This document shows, piece by piece, positions 50,229-61,800 of a stretch of DNA of 64,000 nucleotides; position 1 is the stretch's first letter, and every line of letters starts with the position of its first letter. The stretch is taken from the NCBI RefSeq assembly GCF_014852005.1, contig NZ_JACVAU010000001.1, forward strand, positions 186,001 to 250,000, written 5' to 3'. Position numbers and translations under genes: made by a program. The notes under the pieces were generated by a model. It ran no database searches and was not told the DNA's origin. It saw only the letters and a program-made list of their open reading frames with translations. The DNA comes from Pseudoxanthomonas sp. PXM03. Lineage in GTDB: Bacteria > Pseudomonadota > Gammaproteobacteria > Xanthomonadales > Xanthomonadaceae.

Positions 50229-51563
50229 ATGAGCACCAAGCAACAGCAGATCGACGTCATCCAGAAGGACTGGGACAGCAACCCGCGCTGGACCGGCATC
50301 AAGCGCGACTACGCCGCCGCCGATGTCGTCCGCCTGCGCGGCAGCCTGCAGCCGGAATACACGCTGGCCCGGCGCGGTGCCGAGAAGCTGTGGAAGCTCG
50401 TCAACGGCGAAGCGAAGAAGGGCTACGTCAACGCGTTCGGCGCGATCAGCGCCGGTCAGGCGATGCAGCAGGCCAAGGCGGGCCTGGAAGCCGTCTACCT
50501 GTCAGGCTGGCAGGTCGCCGCCGACGGCAACACCTCCGAGACGATGTACCCGGACCAGTCGCTGTACGCCTACGACTCGGTGCCGACGATGGTCCGTCGC
50601 ATCAACAATACCTTCCAGCGCGCCGACGAGATCCAGTGGAAGAACATCTGCGACGGCAAGGCGAATGACGCCGACGCCATCGACTTCTTCCTGCCGATCG
50701 TCGCCGACGGCGAGGCCGGCTTCGGCGGCGTACTGAACGCCTACGAGCTGATGAAGAACATGATCGTGGCCGGCGCCGCGGGCGTGCATTTCGAGGACCA
50801 GCTGGCTGCGGTGAAGAAGTGCGGCCACATGGGGGGCAAAGTCCTGGTGCCCACGCAGGAAGCGGTGCAGAAGCTGCAGGCCGCGCGCCTGGCCGCCGAC
50901 GTGCTGGGCGTGCCGACCATCGTGCTGGCCCGCACCGATGCCGAAGCCGCCAACCTGCTGACCTCGGACTTCGACGCCAACGACCAGCCCTTCGTCACCG
51001 GCCAGCGCACTGCGGAAGGTTTCTACCGGGTCAAGAACGGCCTGGAGCAGGCGATCAGCCGCGGCATCGCCTACGCGCCCTACGCCGACCTGGTGTGGTG
51101 CGAGACCGGCACGCCGGACATCGGCTTCGCCCGCGAGTTCGCCCAGGCGGTGCACGCGAAGCATCCCGGCAAGCTGCTGTCGTACAACTGCTCGCCCAGC
51201 TTCAACTGGAAGAAGAACCTGGACGACGCGCAGATCGCCCGCTTCCAGGACGAATTGTCGGCGCTGGGCTACAAGTACCAGTTCATCACCCTGGCCGGCA
51301 TCCACATCAACTGGTTCAACACCTTCAAGTTCGCGCACGACTATGCGCGCGGCGAGGGCATGAAGCATTACGTCGAGCAGGTGCAGGAGGCCGAGTTCGC
51401 CGCGCGCGAAAAGGGCTACACCTTCGTCTCGCACCAGCAGGAAGTCGGCGCCGGCTACTTCGACGACGTCACCACCGTCATCCAGGGCGGCAGCTCCAGC
51501 GTGACCGCGCTGAAGGGGTCCACCGAGGAAGAGCAGTTCTACGAGAAGGAAAAGGCGGCCTGA
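50229..51563 (+). CDS. aceA: Isocitrate lyase
   Basis: Splits isocitrate into succinate and glyoxylate. The 444 residues are usual for the bacterial enzyme. The signature [13 protein letters not shown] with the catalytic Cys is at about 197-209, after [16 protein letters not shown]; substrate motifs [14 protein letters not shown] and [12 protein letters not shown] are intact. AAAAGAGAG lies upstream. It is the second gene of the operon and is followed by a strong terminator. Confidence 0.98.
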   Translation: MSTKQQQIDVIQKDWDSNPRWTGIKRDYAAADVVRLRGSLQPEYTLARRGAEKLWKLVNGEAKKGYVNAFGAISAGQAMQQAKAGLEAVYLSGWQVAADGNTSETMYPDQSLYAYDSVPTMVRRINNTFQRADEIQWKNICDGKANDADAIDFFLPIVADGEAGFGGVLNAYELMKNMIVAGAAGVHFEDQLAAVKKCGHMGGKVLVPTQEAVQKLQAARLAADVLGVPTIVLARTDAEAANLLTSDFDANDQPFVTGQRTAEGFYRVKNGLEQAISRGIAYAPYADLVWCETGTPDIGFAREFAQAVHAKHPGKLLSYNCSPSFNWKKNLDDAQIARFQDELSALGYKYQFITLAGIHINWFNTFKFAHDYARGEGMKHYVEQVQEAEFAAREKGYTFVSHQQEVGAGYFDDVTTVIQGGSSSVTALKGSTEEEQFYEKEKAA

Positions 51564-51589
51564 TCGCTGCTCGCAAGGATGCAGCAAAG

Positions 51590-51620
51590 GAAACGCCGGC
51601 TTTCGCCGGCGTTTCTTCTT
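51590..51620. terminator. Terminator of aceBA, possibly two-way
   Basis: GAAACGCCGGC-TTTC-GCCGGCGTTTC, a perfect 11-bp stem followed by TTCTT, 26 nt after the aceA stop. It also faces the end of the convergent peptidase gene. Confidence 0.88.
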
Positions 51621-51647
51621 CTAGCGTTGCGGGAAGAAAGCGCGCGC

Positions 51648-53708
51648 CTACTTCTTCACTTCCTGCGTGTGTCCCTTCAGCGCATCGGCCAGGCCCGGCA
51701 CACCCGCGGCGCCCGTCGGCACGCTGATACTCGAACCGGTGAAGTCCTTGCCGATCGGTTCGGCGCGCCCGCCCAGGCACTGGGCGAGGAAGCCTTCGGT
51801 CACCGCGTTGAACGCCTTGTTGTTCTCCGGCCGGGCGAAGCCGTGGCCTTCGTCGGGGAACAGCACGTAGGTCACCGGGATATTCTTCGCCGTCATCGCC
51901 TTGACGATCTGGTCGCTCTCGTCCTGCTTCACGCGCGGGTCGTTCGCGCCCTGGCCGATCAGCAAAGGCTTCTTGATCTGGTCGGCGCGGGTCAGCGGCG
52001 AGCGCTCTGTCAGCCACGCCTTGCCGGCGTCGGTGCGCGGGTCGCCCATGCGCTTGGCCAACTGCTCGAAGAAGCTGGCCCAATACGGCGGCACAGTGCT
52101 GAGCAGGGTATTGAGGTTGGACGGGCCGACGATGTCCACGCCACAGGCGAATGCGTCCGGCGTGAAGGTCAGGCCGGCCAGCGTGGCGTAGCCACCGTAG
52201 CTGCCGCCCATGATCGCGACCTGCTCCGGCGTGGTGACGCCCTGCTTGACGGCCCACTGCACGGCGTCGATCAGGTCGTCGTGCATCTTGCCGGCCCACT
52301 CGCCGTTGCCCGCATTGGTGAAGCTCTTGCCGAAGCCGGTGGAGCCGCGGAAGTTGACCGACAGCACCGCGTAGCCGCGGTTGGCCAGCCACTGGTTGTA
52401 GCCGCCGTAGCCGTAGGAATCGCGTGCCCACGGACCGCCGTGCACCAGCAGCACCAGCGGCACCGGCGCATCGGCCTTGCCGTCGTTGTTCGCGTCGGCA
52501 TTGCGCGGCAGGGTCAGGTAGCTGACCAGCGTCTTGTTGTCGCGCGAAGCGATTTCCACCGGCCACTGCGGGACCAGCGGCTTGCCTTCCAGCTTCGGCC
52601 GCGCGGAGAACAGCTTGGTCAGCGTGCCGGCCGGACGGTCGTAGCGGTAGTAGACCAGCGGGGCTTCGGCCGCGGAATACGCGATGATCCAGGTCTTGTC
52701 GTCCAGCGTGCGCGTGTTGACGGACACGTCGCCCGGGCCGATCGCCTCCAGCTTCTCCAGGTCGGCCCGGATCGAAGGGTCGACGACCTTCCATTCATCG
52801 CGGAGGTAATCCACCGACACGGCCTGCACCTTGCCGGTCGCCGGGTCCGCCAGGCTGCCGCCGACGTCGGCGCGTGCATCTTCCAGCACCAGCGTGCGCT
52901 TGCCGCTGGCCACGTCCACGGCGAACAGCGCGGCGGTGTTGCGGCCGCGCGAATCGGTGAAGTACAGGGTCTTGCCGTCCAGCGTCAGGCCGCCGGGATT
53001 GGTGGTGAGCACATCCTCGAACGGGATGTCGTCGAACTTCTCCCAGCCGCCCTTGGCATCACGCTTCAGCACGTCGGCGCCGCCGTCCGGGCGCGAGCGC
53101 GTGGCGTACTTGAGGGCATAGTCCGCGTCGGCGATGTAGCCGGCGATCTGCGCGTCGTTCTTCTCCAGCAGGGTGCGTGTGCCCGTGGCGAGGTCGACCT
53201 TGTACAGGTCGTGCCACTGCGCATCGCGGTCGTTCATGCCGACGAGGATCGTGCCGGGATGTTTCGGGCTGACGCCGGATACCTGGGCGGTGGTCTTCGG
53301 GAACGGTGTCAGGTCTTTGGCCTGGCCGGTCTTCAGGTCCACGGCGTACAGGTGGAAGTCTTCGTCGCCGCCGCTGTCACGCAGATACAGCAGGGTGTCG
53401 GGGTTGTACGACCAGAAATAGCTGCGGATGCCGCGCGCCTTGTCCTGGGTGACGGCCTTGGCCAGTGACGGATTGTCCGCCGGGGCTACCCACACGTTGA
53501 GCACGCCATCGACGGCGGCAACCCAGCTCAGGTACTTGCCATCGGGGCTGATCTGCACGTTGGCGCGCTCGGGATTGCCGAACAGCGCGTCGCGGGCGAT
53601 CAATTCGGTGCCGGCGATGCGGTCGGCGGCGGATGGGGCGGCCTGCGCCGCGAGCGCGACGGCGACGGTCGAGGCCAGCAACGTGAGACGGAATGCGGCA
53701 TGACGCAT
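51648..53708 (-). CDS. Exported S9-family peptidase (prolyl oligopeptidase type)
   Basis: A 686-residue serine peptidase with a signal peptide (LLASTVAVALAAQAAP, cleavage near 21). The N-terminal beta-propeller (about 30-420) has repeats such as VQISPDGKYLSWVA. The C-terminal hydrolase domain has LLVHGGPWARDSYGYGGYNQ, nucleophile in IMGGSYGGYATLAG, acid in IGQGANDPRVK and His in FPDEGHGFARPEN. It resembles the S9C acylaminoacyl/dipeptidyl peptidases of the periplasm. ATG 53708 is chosen over 53798 for the signal peptide. Confidence 0.94.
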   Translation of the reverse strand: MRHAAFRLTLLASTVAVALAAQAAPSAADRIAGTELIARDALFGNPERANVQISPDGKYLSWVAAVDGVLNVWVAPADNPSLAKAVTQDKARGIRSYFWSYNPDTLLYLRDSGGDEDFHLYAVDLKTGQAKDLTPFPKTTAQVSGVSPKHPGTILVGMNDRDAQWHDLYKVDLATGTRTLLEKNDAQIAGYIADADYALKYATRSRPDGGADVLKRDAKGGWEKFDDIPFEDVLTTNPGGLTLDGKTLYFTDSRGRNTAALFAVDVASGKRTLVLEDARADVGGSLADPATGKVQAVSVDYLRDEWKVVDPSIRADLEKLEAIGPGDVSVNTRTLDDKTWIIAYSAAEAPLVYYRYDRPAGTLTKLFSARPKLEGKPLVPQWPVEIASRDNKTLVSYLTLPRNADANNDGKADAPVPLVLLVHGGPWARDSYGYGGYNQWLANRGYAVLSVNFRGSTGFGKSFTNAGNGEWAGKMHDDLIDAVQWAVKQGVTTPEQVAIMGGSYGGYATLAGLTFTPDAFACGVDIVGPSNLNTLLSTVPPYWASFFEQLAKRMGDPRTDAGKAWLTERSPLTRADQIKKPLLIGQGANDPRVKQDESDQIVKAMTAKNIPVTYVLFPDEGHGFARPENNKAFNAVTEGFLAQCLGGRAEPIGKDFTGSSISVPTGAAGVPGLADALKGHTQEVKK

Positions 53709-53814
53709 GGGCGAAACTCCTGGAGGCAAGGAAGGGATAGCGGACATGACGTCCGCCAGCCGGATGTGTGACTCGAGTAGACCACACCCCACCTTCACCC
53801 GCCTTGGCCGGAGG

Positions 53815-56119
<2,305 letters not shown>

Positions 56120-56120
<1 letters not shown>

Positions 56121-56578
56121 TGAAGAATCCCGTTGCGCTGTGGTCGACGGGCGTACTGCTTGCCAGCATGGCCTTGACGGTGGCCGCCACTTCTGTCCGG
56201 CCAAAGCCACTCGACGAGATGGTGCGTGAGGCCGATCTCGTCGTGGTGGCTACCATCAAGGCGGTCAGCATGGTGGACGGCAAAGGGCGTCCAATCACGG
56301 ACCGGCGGGCACGCACCGGGCCTGGATCAGACAATCGGATGCGGCTGACCTTGCACGTGCAGGAAGTGCTGTCCGCCCGCACGGAAACGAACGCGTCGTC
56401 GCTGCAGGTGCCGTTGTGGTCAATGTGGCACTACGAACTCGGCACGATGCAGGATGATCTCACTGGTCGTGAAGGTATCTTCTTGCTTAAGGGTGACGCA
56501 CATGAGCCGGTCTACCCGACGGGATTCCATCGCGCCACCCAGGAACGTCCTGAAATCGAAGCACTGCTTGGCCGGTGA
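56120..56578 (+). CDS. Hypothetical exported protein coupled to the P-II gene
   Basis: A 152-residue protein with a signal peptide (LWSTGVLLASMALTVAATS, cleavage near 24). The mature part has DEMVREADLVVVATIKAVS, MRLTLHVQEVLSAR and GREGIFLLKGDAHEPVYP. I do not recognise a family. GC is lower than in flanking genes. Its ATG shares one base with the P-II stop, so expression is coupled although the P-II protein is cytoplasmic and this one is exported. Confidence 0.72.
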
Positions 56579-56594
56579 ATCCGAGGGAAGATTG

Positions 56595-56625
56595 CAAAAA
56601 AGCCCCGCATAGCGGGGCTTTTTTT
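56595..56625. terminator. Bidirectional terminator between the P-II operon and speE
   Basis: AAAAAAGCCCCGC-ATA-GCGGGGCTTTTTTT, a strong hairpin with A tract on one side and T tract on the other, 17 nt after the hypothetical gene and 20 nt from the speE stop. It can serve both convergent transcripts. Confidence 0.93.
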
Positions 56626-56644
56626 GGCTGTGTAGCGAGCTCTC

Positions 56645-57502
56645 TTACTCGCCCAGCGCCTTCGCCACGAACGGCGGCGCCACCAGCACGCCGGTGTGCA
56701 GGTGCGCGGTGTAGTACAGCGTGTCGAACGGCTTGGCCGCCGCGTCTGCCTGGCGGAAGGCGAAATCGAAACCGGCCTGCTTGCTGGCCACGGTGACGCT
56801 CCACCAGCCGGTCGGGTAGCACGGCTGCGGGAACGGCAGCGTCTTGAACGACTGGAAGCCTGCCTTGCCCATCTCGGCGCGCATGTCCTTGATCAGGTCC
56901 AGCAGTGCCAGCGGCGATTCGGATTGTTGCACCAGCAGGCCATCCGGCTTCAGCGCGCGGAAGCAGCTCTCGAAGAACGCCTTGTTGAACAAGCCTTCGG
57001 CGGGGCCGACCGGGTCGGTCGAGTCGACGATGACCACATCGACGCTGCCCGGCTCGCAGTTCGCCATGTAGGCCACGCCGTCGTCGAACAGCAACTCGGA
57101 GCGCGGGTCGTCGTTCGATTCGCACAGCTCGGGGAAATACTTCTCCGCCATCCGCGTAACCTGTTCGTCGATGTCGCATTGCGTGGCCTTCTCCACGCCC
57201 GGGTGCTTCAGCACCTCGCGCAGGGTGCCGCAGTCGCCGCCGCCGATGATCACCACGCGCTTCGGCTGCGCATGGGTGAACAGCACCGGGTGGCTGATCA
57301 TCTCGTGGTAGAAGAAGTTGTCGCGCGTGGTCAGCATCATCGCGCCGTCGATCACCATCAGCTTGCCCCAGTCGGTGCTGTCGTAGATCTCGATCTTCTG
57401 GAACGGCGACTGCACCTCGTCCAGCTTGCCGGTGGTGCGGAAGCCGATGGCCGAGCCGGTGTGCGAGAAGTGTTCGATGAACCAGGTGTCGTTGGCGGTC
57501 AT
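56645..57502 (-). CDS. speE: Spermidine synthase
   Basis: A 285-residue polyamine aminopropyltransferase that makes spermidine from putrescine and decarboxylated SAM. Motifs: VQSPFQKIEIYDSTDWGKLM, VIDGAMMLTTRDNFFYHEMI, VVIIGGGDCGTLREVLKH, and IVDSTDPVGPAEGLF with the catalytic Asp. CAGGACATCGCCCC precedes the ATG at 57502. It is divergent from speA, so the two polyamine genes share one 332-bp gap. Confidence 0.96.
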   Translation of the reverse strand: MTANDTWFIEHFSHTGSAIGFRTTGKLDEVQSPFQKIEIYDSTDWGKLMVIDGAMMLTTRDNFFYHEMISHPVLFTHAQPKRVVIIGGGDCGTLREVLKHPGVEKATQCDIDEQVTRMAEKYFPELCESNDDPRSELLFDDGVAYMANCEPGSVDVVIVDSTDPVGPAEGLFNKAFFESCFRALKPDGLLVQQSESPLALLDLIKDMRAEMGKAGFQSFKTLPFPQPCYPTGWWSVTVASKQAGFDFAFRQADAAAKPFDTLYYTAHLHTGVLVAPPFVAKALGE

Positions 57503-57539
57503 GGGGCGATGTCCTGCGGATGAAGGATGGAGTCTGTTC

Positions 57540-57560
57540 CCTTCTCCCGTCGGGAGAAGG
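57540..57560. repeat. Palindromic repeat near the speE start
   Basis: CCTTCTCCCG-T-CGGGAGAAGG, perfect 10-bp arms, 38 bp upstream of the speE start and so probably in its leader. It has the same core (CTCCCG/CGGGAG) as the palindrome at 57728-57750 on the other side of the gap. Confidence 0.75.
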
Positions 57561-57619
57561 TGGCGCGCAGCGCCGGATGAGGGTGTGCCACCGTCGCTCA
57601 TCCGCCTTTTTTGATACAG

Positions 57620-57686
57620 AGCGAGCCACAGCGAGTGAAAGAGGTGAACAGCCGATGGTTCGCCTTCATGACTCGCTGCGGCTCGT
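57620..57686. repeat. Long imperfect hairpin in the speE-speA gap
   Basis: AGCGAGCCACAGCGAGTGAA (57620-57639) pairs with TTCATGACTCGCTGCGGCTC (57665-57684) with few mismatches and a small bulge. Inside them AGGTGAAC (57642-57649) pairs with GTTCGCCT (57658-57665). It looks like another extragenic palindrome family. Confidence 0.6.
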
Positions 57687-57727
57687 CCTTAATCACTGGA
57701 TTGGACGAGCTACGGTGGCGCCCCCAA

Positions 57728-57750
57728 CCCCTCTCCCGACGGGAGAGGGG
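57728..57750. repeat. Palindromic repeat upstream of speA
   Basis: CCCCTCTCCCG-A-CGGGAGAGGGG, perfect 11-bp arms. Second member of the CTCCCG family in this gap, about 85 bp upstream of the speA start. Confidence 0.75.
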
Positions 57751-57796
57751 CTTGAGCGCGGCGCGCATTGTAACGGACCCATGTGACCGCAGCCTG

Positions 57797-57802
57797 TAGA
57801 AT
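57797..57802 (+). promoter_or_regulatory. Possible -10 box for speA
   Basis: TAGAAT, 32 nt upstream of the speA ATG. No -35 box at the right distance is obvious. Confidence 0.3.
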
Positions 57803-57834
57803 GCGCGTCCGCTCGCCTCACCTTGGAAAACGCC

Positions 57835-59724
57835 ATGTCCTGGTCCACCGACCACGCCCGCAAGACCTACTCCGTCCCGCACTGGGCCGAAGGGTATTTC
57901 GACGTGGACGCCGCCGGCCGCATCGTGGTGTCGCCCAAAGGCGCGCAAGGCCCGCTGATCCCGCTGCCGGAAGTCGTGGACGCCGCACGTGCGCAAGGTG
58001 CCCAGCTGCCCCTGCTGGTGCGCTTCCCCGACATCCTCGGCGACCGCCTGGGCAAGCTGCAGGCCGCGTTCGCGCAGGCGCAGGCCGACTGGGAATACAA
58101 GGGCGGCTATACGGCGGTCTACCCGATCAAGGTCAATCAGCATCGCGGTGTCGCTGGCACGCTGGCCTCGCACGCGGGCGAAGGCTTCGGCCTGGAAGCC
58201 GGCAGCAAGCCCGAGCTGATGGCCGTGCTGGCGCTGTCGCGCCCGGGCGGCCTGATCGTCTGCAACGGCTACAAGGACCGCGAGTACATCCGCCTGGCGC
58301 TGATCGGCCGCAAGCTGGGCCTGCAGACCTTCATCGTCATCGAGAAGCCGTCCGAGCTGGCGCTGGTCATCGAAGAGTCGCGCAAGCTGGGCGTGAAGCC
58401 CGGCCTGGGCGTGCGCATGCGCCTGGCCACGCTGGGCGCCGGCAAGTGGCAGAACAGCGGCGGCGACAAGGCCAAGTTCGGCCTGTCCCCGCGCCAGGTG
58501 CTGGACCTGTGGAAGCAGCTGCGCGAGGCCGGCCTGCAGGACACGCTGGGCCTGCTGCATTTCCACATGGGCTCGCAGATCAGCAACGTGCGCGACATCG
58601 CCAACGGCATGCGCGAGGCGACGCGCTACTTCGTCGAATTGTCGAAGCTGGGCGCGACCATCAGCCACGTCGACGTCGGCGGCGGCCTGGGCATCGATTA
58701 CGAAGGCACGCGCTCGCGCAGCTACTGCTCGATCAACTACGGCATCGGCCAGTACGCCAGCAACATCGTGCAGCCGCTGGCCGAAGCCTGCGAACAGCAT
58801 GGGCTCACGCCGCCGCGCATCGTCACGGAGTGTGGCCGCGCGATGACCGCGCACCATGCGGTGCTGGTGGTCAACGTGTCGGAAGTGGAGCAGGCACCGG
58901 AAGGCCGCGTACCGCCGTCGCATGACGACGAGCCGTCCGTGATCCGCCACCTGCGCGAGATCCACGGTGAACTGGACACGCGCCCGGCCGTCGAACTGTT
59001 CCACGAAGCGCAGCACCACCATAGCGAAGGCCTGTCGCTGTATGCGCTGGGCCAGATCGACCTGGTGCACCGCGCGCGCATCGACGACCTGTTCTACGCC
59101 ATCGCGCATGCCGTGCGTGCACGCCTGAGCAGCGACGAGCGCAGCCACCGCGACCTGCTGGATGAGTTGAACGAGCGCCTGGTCGACAAGTACTTCGTCA
59201 ACTTCAGCGTGTTCGAATCGATCCCGGATGTCTGGGCGATCGACCAGGTGTTCCCGATCGTGCCCATTGAACGGCTGGACGAAGCGCCGACGCGTCGCGG
59301 CATCATCGCCGACATGACCTGCGACTCGGATGGCATGGTCAAGACCTACGTCGAGAACGAAGGCCTGGATTCCTCGCTGCCGCTGCATGCGATGAGGCAC
59401 GGCGAGAGCTACCGGCTGGGCATCTTCCTGGTCGGCGCCTACCAGGAAATCCTCGGCGACATCCACAACCTGTTCGGCGACACCGACGCGGTGGAAGTCA
59501 GCGCCGATGCCGGCACCGGTTACCTGATTACCCAGCAGCGCCGCGGCGATACCACCGACGTGATGCTCGATTACGTGGGCTACAAGCTGGACGATCTGCG
59601 CGCGGTGTATCGCCAGCGCGTGGAGGAAGCCGGCCTGTCAGCCGGCGAATCCAAACTCCTGTCCGACGCGCTGGAGACCGGCCTCACCGGCTACACCTAC
59701 CTGTCGGACGAGCCGCTGGCGTAG
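57835..59724 (+). CDS. speA: Biosynthetic arginine decarboxylase
   Basis: PLP enzyme that converts arginine to agmatine, the first step to putrescine by the agmatine route. The 629 residues match SpeA. Motifs: YPIKVNQHRGVAGTL with the PLP Lys (about 100), LLHFHMGSQISNVRDI, SHVDVGGGLGIDYEGTRS, and ADMTCDSDGMV with the C-terminal active-site Cys-Asp. ATG 57835 is preferred over an upstream TTG at 57823. It is divergent from speE and supplies the pathway that ends there. Confidence 0.96.
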   Translation: MSWSTDHARKTYSVPHWAEGYFDVDAAGRIVVSPKGAQGPLIPLPEVVDAARAQGAQLPLLVRFPDILGDRLGKLQAAFAQAQADWEYKGGYTAVYPIKVNQHRGVAGTLASHAGEGFGLEAGSKPELMAVLALSRPGGLIVCNGYKDREYIRLALIGRKLGLQTFIVIEKPSELALVIEESRKLGVKPGLGVRMRLATLGAGKWQNSGGDKAKFGLSPRQVLDLWKQLREAGLQDTLGLLHFHMGSQISNVRDIANGMREATRYFVELSKLGATISHVDVGGGLGIDYEGTRSRSYCSINYGIGQYASNIVQPLAEACEQHGLTPPRIVTECGRAMTAHHAVLVVNVSEVEQAPEGRVPPSHDDEPSVIRHLREIHGELDTRPAVELFHEAQHHHSEGLSLYALGQIDLVHRARIDDLFYAIAHAVRARLSSDERSHRDLLDELNERLVDKYFVNFSVFESIPDVWAIDQVFPIVPIERLDEAPTRRGIIADMTCDSDGMVKTYVENEGLDSSLPLHAMRHGESYRLGIFLVGAYQEILGDIHNLFGDTDAVEVSADAGTGYLITQQRRGDTTDVMLDYVGYKLDDLRAVYRQRVEEAGLSAGESKLLSDALETGLTGYTYLSDEPLA

Positions 59725-59803
59725 CGTGTGCCGTGCGTACGGCCTCGCGATGCCGGATGTTCCGTGACGTGCGCGTGGCGCACGCCACGGGAGTGCGAAA
59801 CAA

Positions 59804-60553
59804 TTACTCGCGCGCGACCTGGAAGCCCGCCACCGACTGCGTCACCGGCATGATCTCCAGCCGGTTTATGTTGAGGTGCGGCGGCAGCGTAGCGACGTAG
59901 AAGATGGTCTCGGCGATGTCGTCGGCCGTCATCGGCGCGGCGCCGGTGTAGAGCTTGTCCGACGCCTGCTGGTCGCCATGCGTGCGCACCAGGGTGAATT
60001 CGGTTTCGGCCATGCCGGGTTCGATGGTGGTCACGCGTACGCCGGTACCGTGCAGGTCGCTGCGCAGGCCCAGCGAGAACTGGCTGACGAACGCCTTGCT
60101 GCCGCCATAGGCGTTGCCGCCCGGGTACGGATAGACACCCGCCACCGAGCTGATGTTGATGATGGCGCCCTTGCGTTCGACCAGCAGCGGCAGCAAGCGG
60201 TGCGTCAGCGTGACCAGTGCGGTGATGTTGGTGTCGATCATCGTGCGCCAGTCGGACAGCAATGCGTGCTGCGCGGGTGCCGTGCCCTGCGCGAGGCCGG
60301 CGTTGTTGACCAGCAGGTCGATGTCGCGGAACCCTGCCGGCAACGCCGCCAGTGCGGCGTCCATCGCGGCTTCGTCGCGGATGTCGAACGCGGCGGCATG
60401 CACCTTGTCGGCACCGATTTCATCCACCAGCGCCTGCAGGCGCTCGGCACGGCGGCCCGTGGCGATCACGCGCCAGCCGGCAGCGGCGAAGCGGCGGACG
60501 GCGGCGGCACCGAAGCCGGATGTGGCACCGGTGATGAGGGCGGTACGGGTCAT
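59804..60553 (-). CDS. Short-chain dehydrogenase (YdfG-like)
   Basis: A 249-residue classical SDR. NADP site ITGATSGFGAAAVRRFAAAG with an Arg-rich ATGRRAERL, NNAG in LVNNAGLAQG, Ser in IINISSVAG and Tyr-x-x-x-Lys in YGGSKAFVSQFSLG. It resembles YdfG, which reduces serine-like 3-hydroxy acids and malonic semialdehyde. The C-terminus TLPPHLNINRLEIMPVTQS fits that group. It heads no operon; the gene upstream on the same strand is a small membrane protein 34 nt away. Confidence 0.9.
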   Translation of the reverse strand: MTRTALITGATSGFGAAAVRRFAAAGWRVIATGRRAERLQALVDEIGADKVHAAAFDIRDEAAMDAALAALPAGFRDIDLLVNNAGLAQGTAPAQHALLSDWRTMIDTNITALVTLTHRLLPLLVERKGAIINISSVAGVYPYPGGNAYGGSKAFVSQFSLGLRSDLHGTGVRVTTIEPGMAETEFTLVRTHGDQQASDKLYTGAAPMTADDIAETIFYVATLPPHLNINRLEIMPVTQSVAGFQVARE

Positions 60554-60587
60554 GGGGATTCCTTCGCGGAGGGAAAACGGTTCGCGG

Positions 60588-60998
60588 TCAGCGGCGCGCA
60601 TACCAGAGGGCACCCAGCCAGGTGCCGAGCGCGGCGGCGACCACGGACAGCGTCGCGCTGAGTGCGTTCGTGCGCAGCAGGAAACCGAGGGGATAGGACA
60701 TGTCAGAGGCCGCACCGGCGATGCCGGCCAGCACCGACAGCGTCGCGATCCACACCGCCAGCGTCAGGCCGACGGCGACGATCAGGAAGCGATGGCCTGC
60801 CAGCGCGCCACCCAGCCCCATGCAGAGGGCGGTCACGACGTAGCTGACCGGCGCCAGGAATCCCCAGCGTGTCTGCACCACCTCCTGGCAGTGTGCGGGC
60901 AGGACAAGGCCGACCAGCCACGAGGCGACAAGCAGCGACCCCATCGCTGCGGCCGTCGCCACGATCAGGCGCTGCAGCGGCGGCCGCGTGGCACTCAC
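60588..60998 (-). CDS. Small hypothetical membrane protein
   Basis: A 136-residue protein with four hydrophobic helices (about 10-32, 50-68, 70-92, 108-130) and little else. The GTG start overlaps the stop of the SPOR gene (GTGA), so it is translated after it. Function unknown. Confidence 0.72.
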   Translation of the reverse strand: MSATRPPLQRLIVATAAAMGSLLVASWLVGLVLPAHCQEVVQTRWGFLAPVSYVVTALCMGLGGALAGHRFLIVAVGLTLAVWIATLSVLAGIAGAASDMSYPLGFLLRTNALSATLSVVAAALGTWLGALWYARR

Positions 60999-61786
60999 TG
61001 CGCCTTCACCGCCATCGCAGGCAGTCCGCCGCTGGCGAGTTTCTGCTTCGCCTCGGCGAGTTCGCTCGCCGTGCCATACGGGCCCATGCGCACGCGGTAG
61101 ACGGTCTTGCCGTTGATCTGTGCCGACTCCACGCGGGCGCTCAGGCCCAGCATGGCGATCTTGGCCTTGGTGGCCTCGGCATCGCCCGACGCGCCGAATG
61201 CGCCGGCCTGCAGGATGTAGCGCGCGCCGGTGTCCGCGCTGGCCACGGTGGGGGCAGGCTTGGGTGCGGGAGGAGCGTCTGCAGTGCGCGGTGTCTCGGC
61301 CGGGCGGGCAGGCGCGGTTTCGTTGATCGGTGTCGGCTGGGTCGCTGCGGCGGCGGCCGGCGCAGCCGCGACCGGCGTCGTGGCTTGCCCGTTGAGGGCG
61401 GCGCGCGCCTTGCGTGCTTCTTCCTCGCGTGCGCTGGCGGCCAGTTCCGCGTCGGACATCTGAACTTCCTTGCCGGGCAGCAGGGTGTAAAAGTCGTACT
61501 GGGTTTCCTTCGCGGCGGCATCGTCCGTCGTCGGGGCGGTGGCCGGTGCCTCGTTGCTCGGTGCGTCGGGTACCACGGCTTCCACATCGGCGCTGTCGAC
61601 GGGGGCGGGTTGCGCGTCAGGGTTGGGCGTGGGACGGAAGAAGCCATCACCGTCCTTCTTGCCCAGCCCCGGCACGACGAAATACACCGCCAGGCCGATG
61701 AGCAGGCCGAGGATCAGCCAGACCCACGCGGGCGTGGCCTGACTGGAATTGCGTGTGGCCTGACTCTTGCCGCGCCTTGCTGCCAT
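60995..61786 (-). CDS. SPOR-domain membrane protein (FtsN-like)
   Basis: A 263-residue bitopic protein: cytoplasmic basic start (ARRGKSQATRNSSQ), one TM helix (WVWLILGLLIGLAVYFVVP, about 21-39), a long Ala/Pro-rich periplasmic linker, and a C-terminal SPOR domain (about 185-260, ARYILQAGAFGASGDAEATK to YRVRMGPYGTASELAEAKQK) that binds denuded peptidoglycan at the septum. Layout is that of FtsN. It lies 14 nt downstream of argS on the same strand, the usual place for such a gene in this group. Confidence 0.92.
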   Translation of the reverse strand: MAARRGKSQATRNSSQATPAWVWLILGLLIGLAVYFVVPGLGKKDGDGFFRPTPNPDAQPAPVDSADVEAVVPDAPSNEAPATAPTTDDAAAKETQYDFYTLLPGKEVQMSDAELAASAREEEARKARAALNGQATTPVAAAPAAAAATQPTPINETAPARPAETPRTADAPPAPKPAPTVASADTGARYILQAGAFGASGDAEATKAKIAMLGLSARVESAQINGKTVYRVRMGPYGTASELAEAKQKLASGGLPAMAVKAQ

Positions 61787-61800
61787 CTACTGCTCTCCGC

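Noticed and set aside
57520-57799. Small plus-strand open frames between speE and speA
   Set aside because: They run through the palindromic repeats and read the hairpin arms; no ribosome site.
59725-59803. GTGCG...CGCAC hairpin after speA as a terminator
   Set aside because: Short stem, no T tract; not distinguishable from chance in GC-rich DNA.
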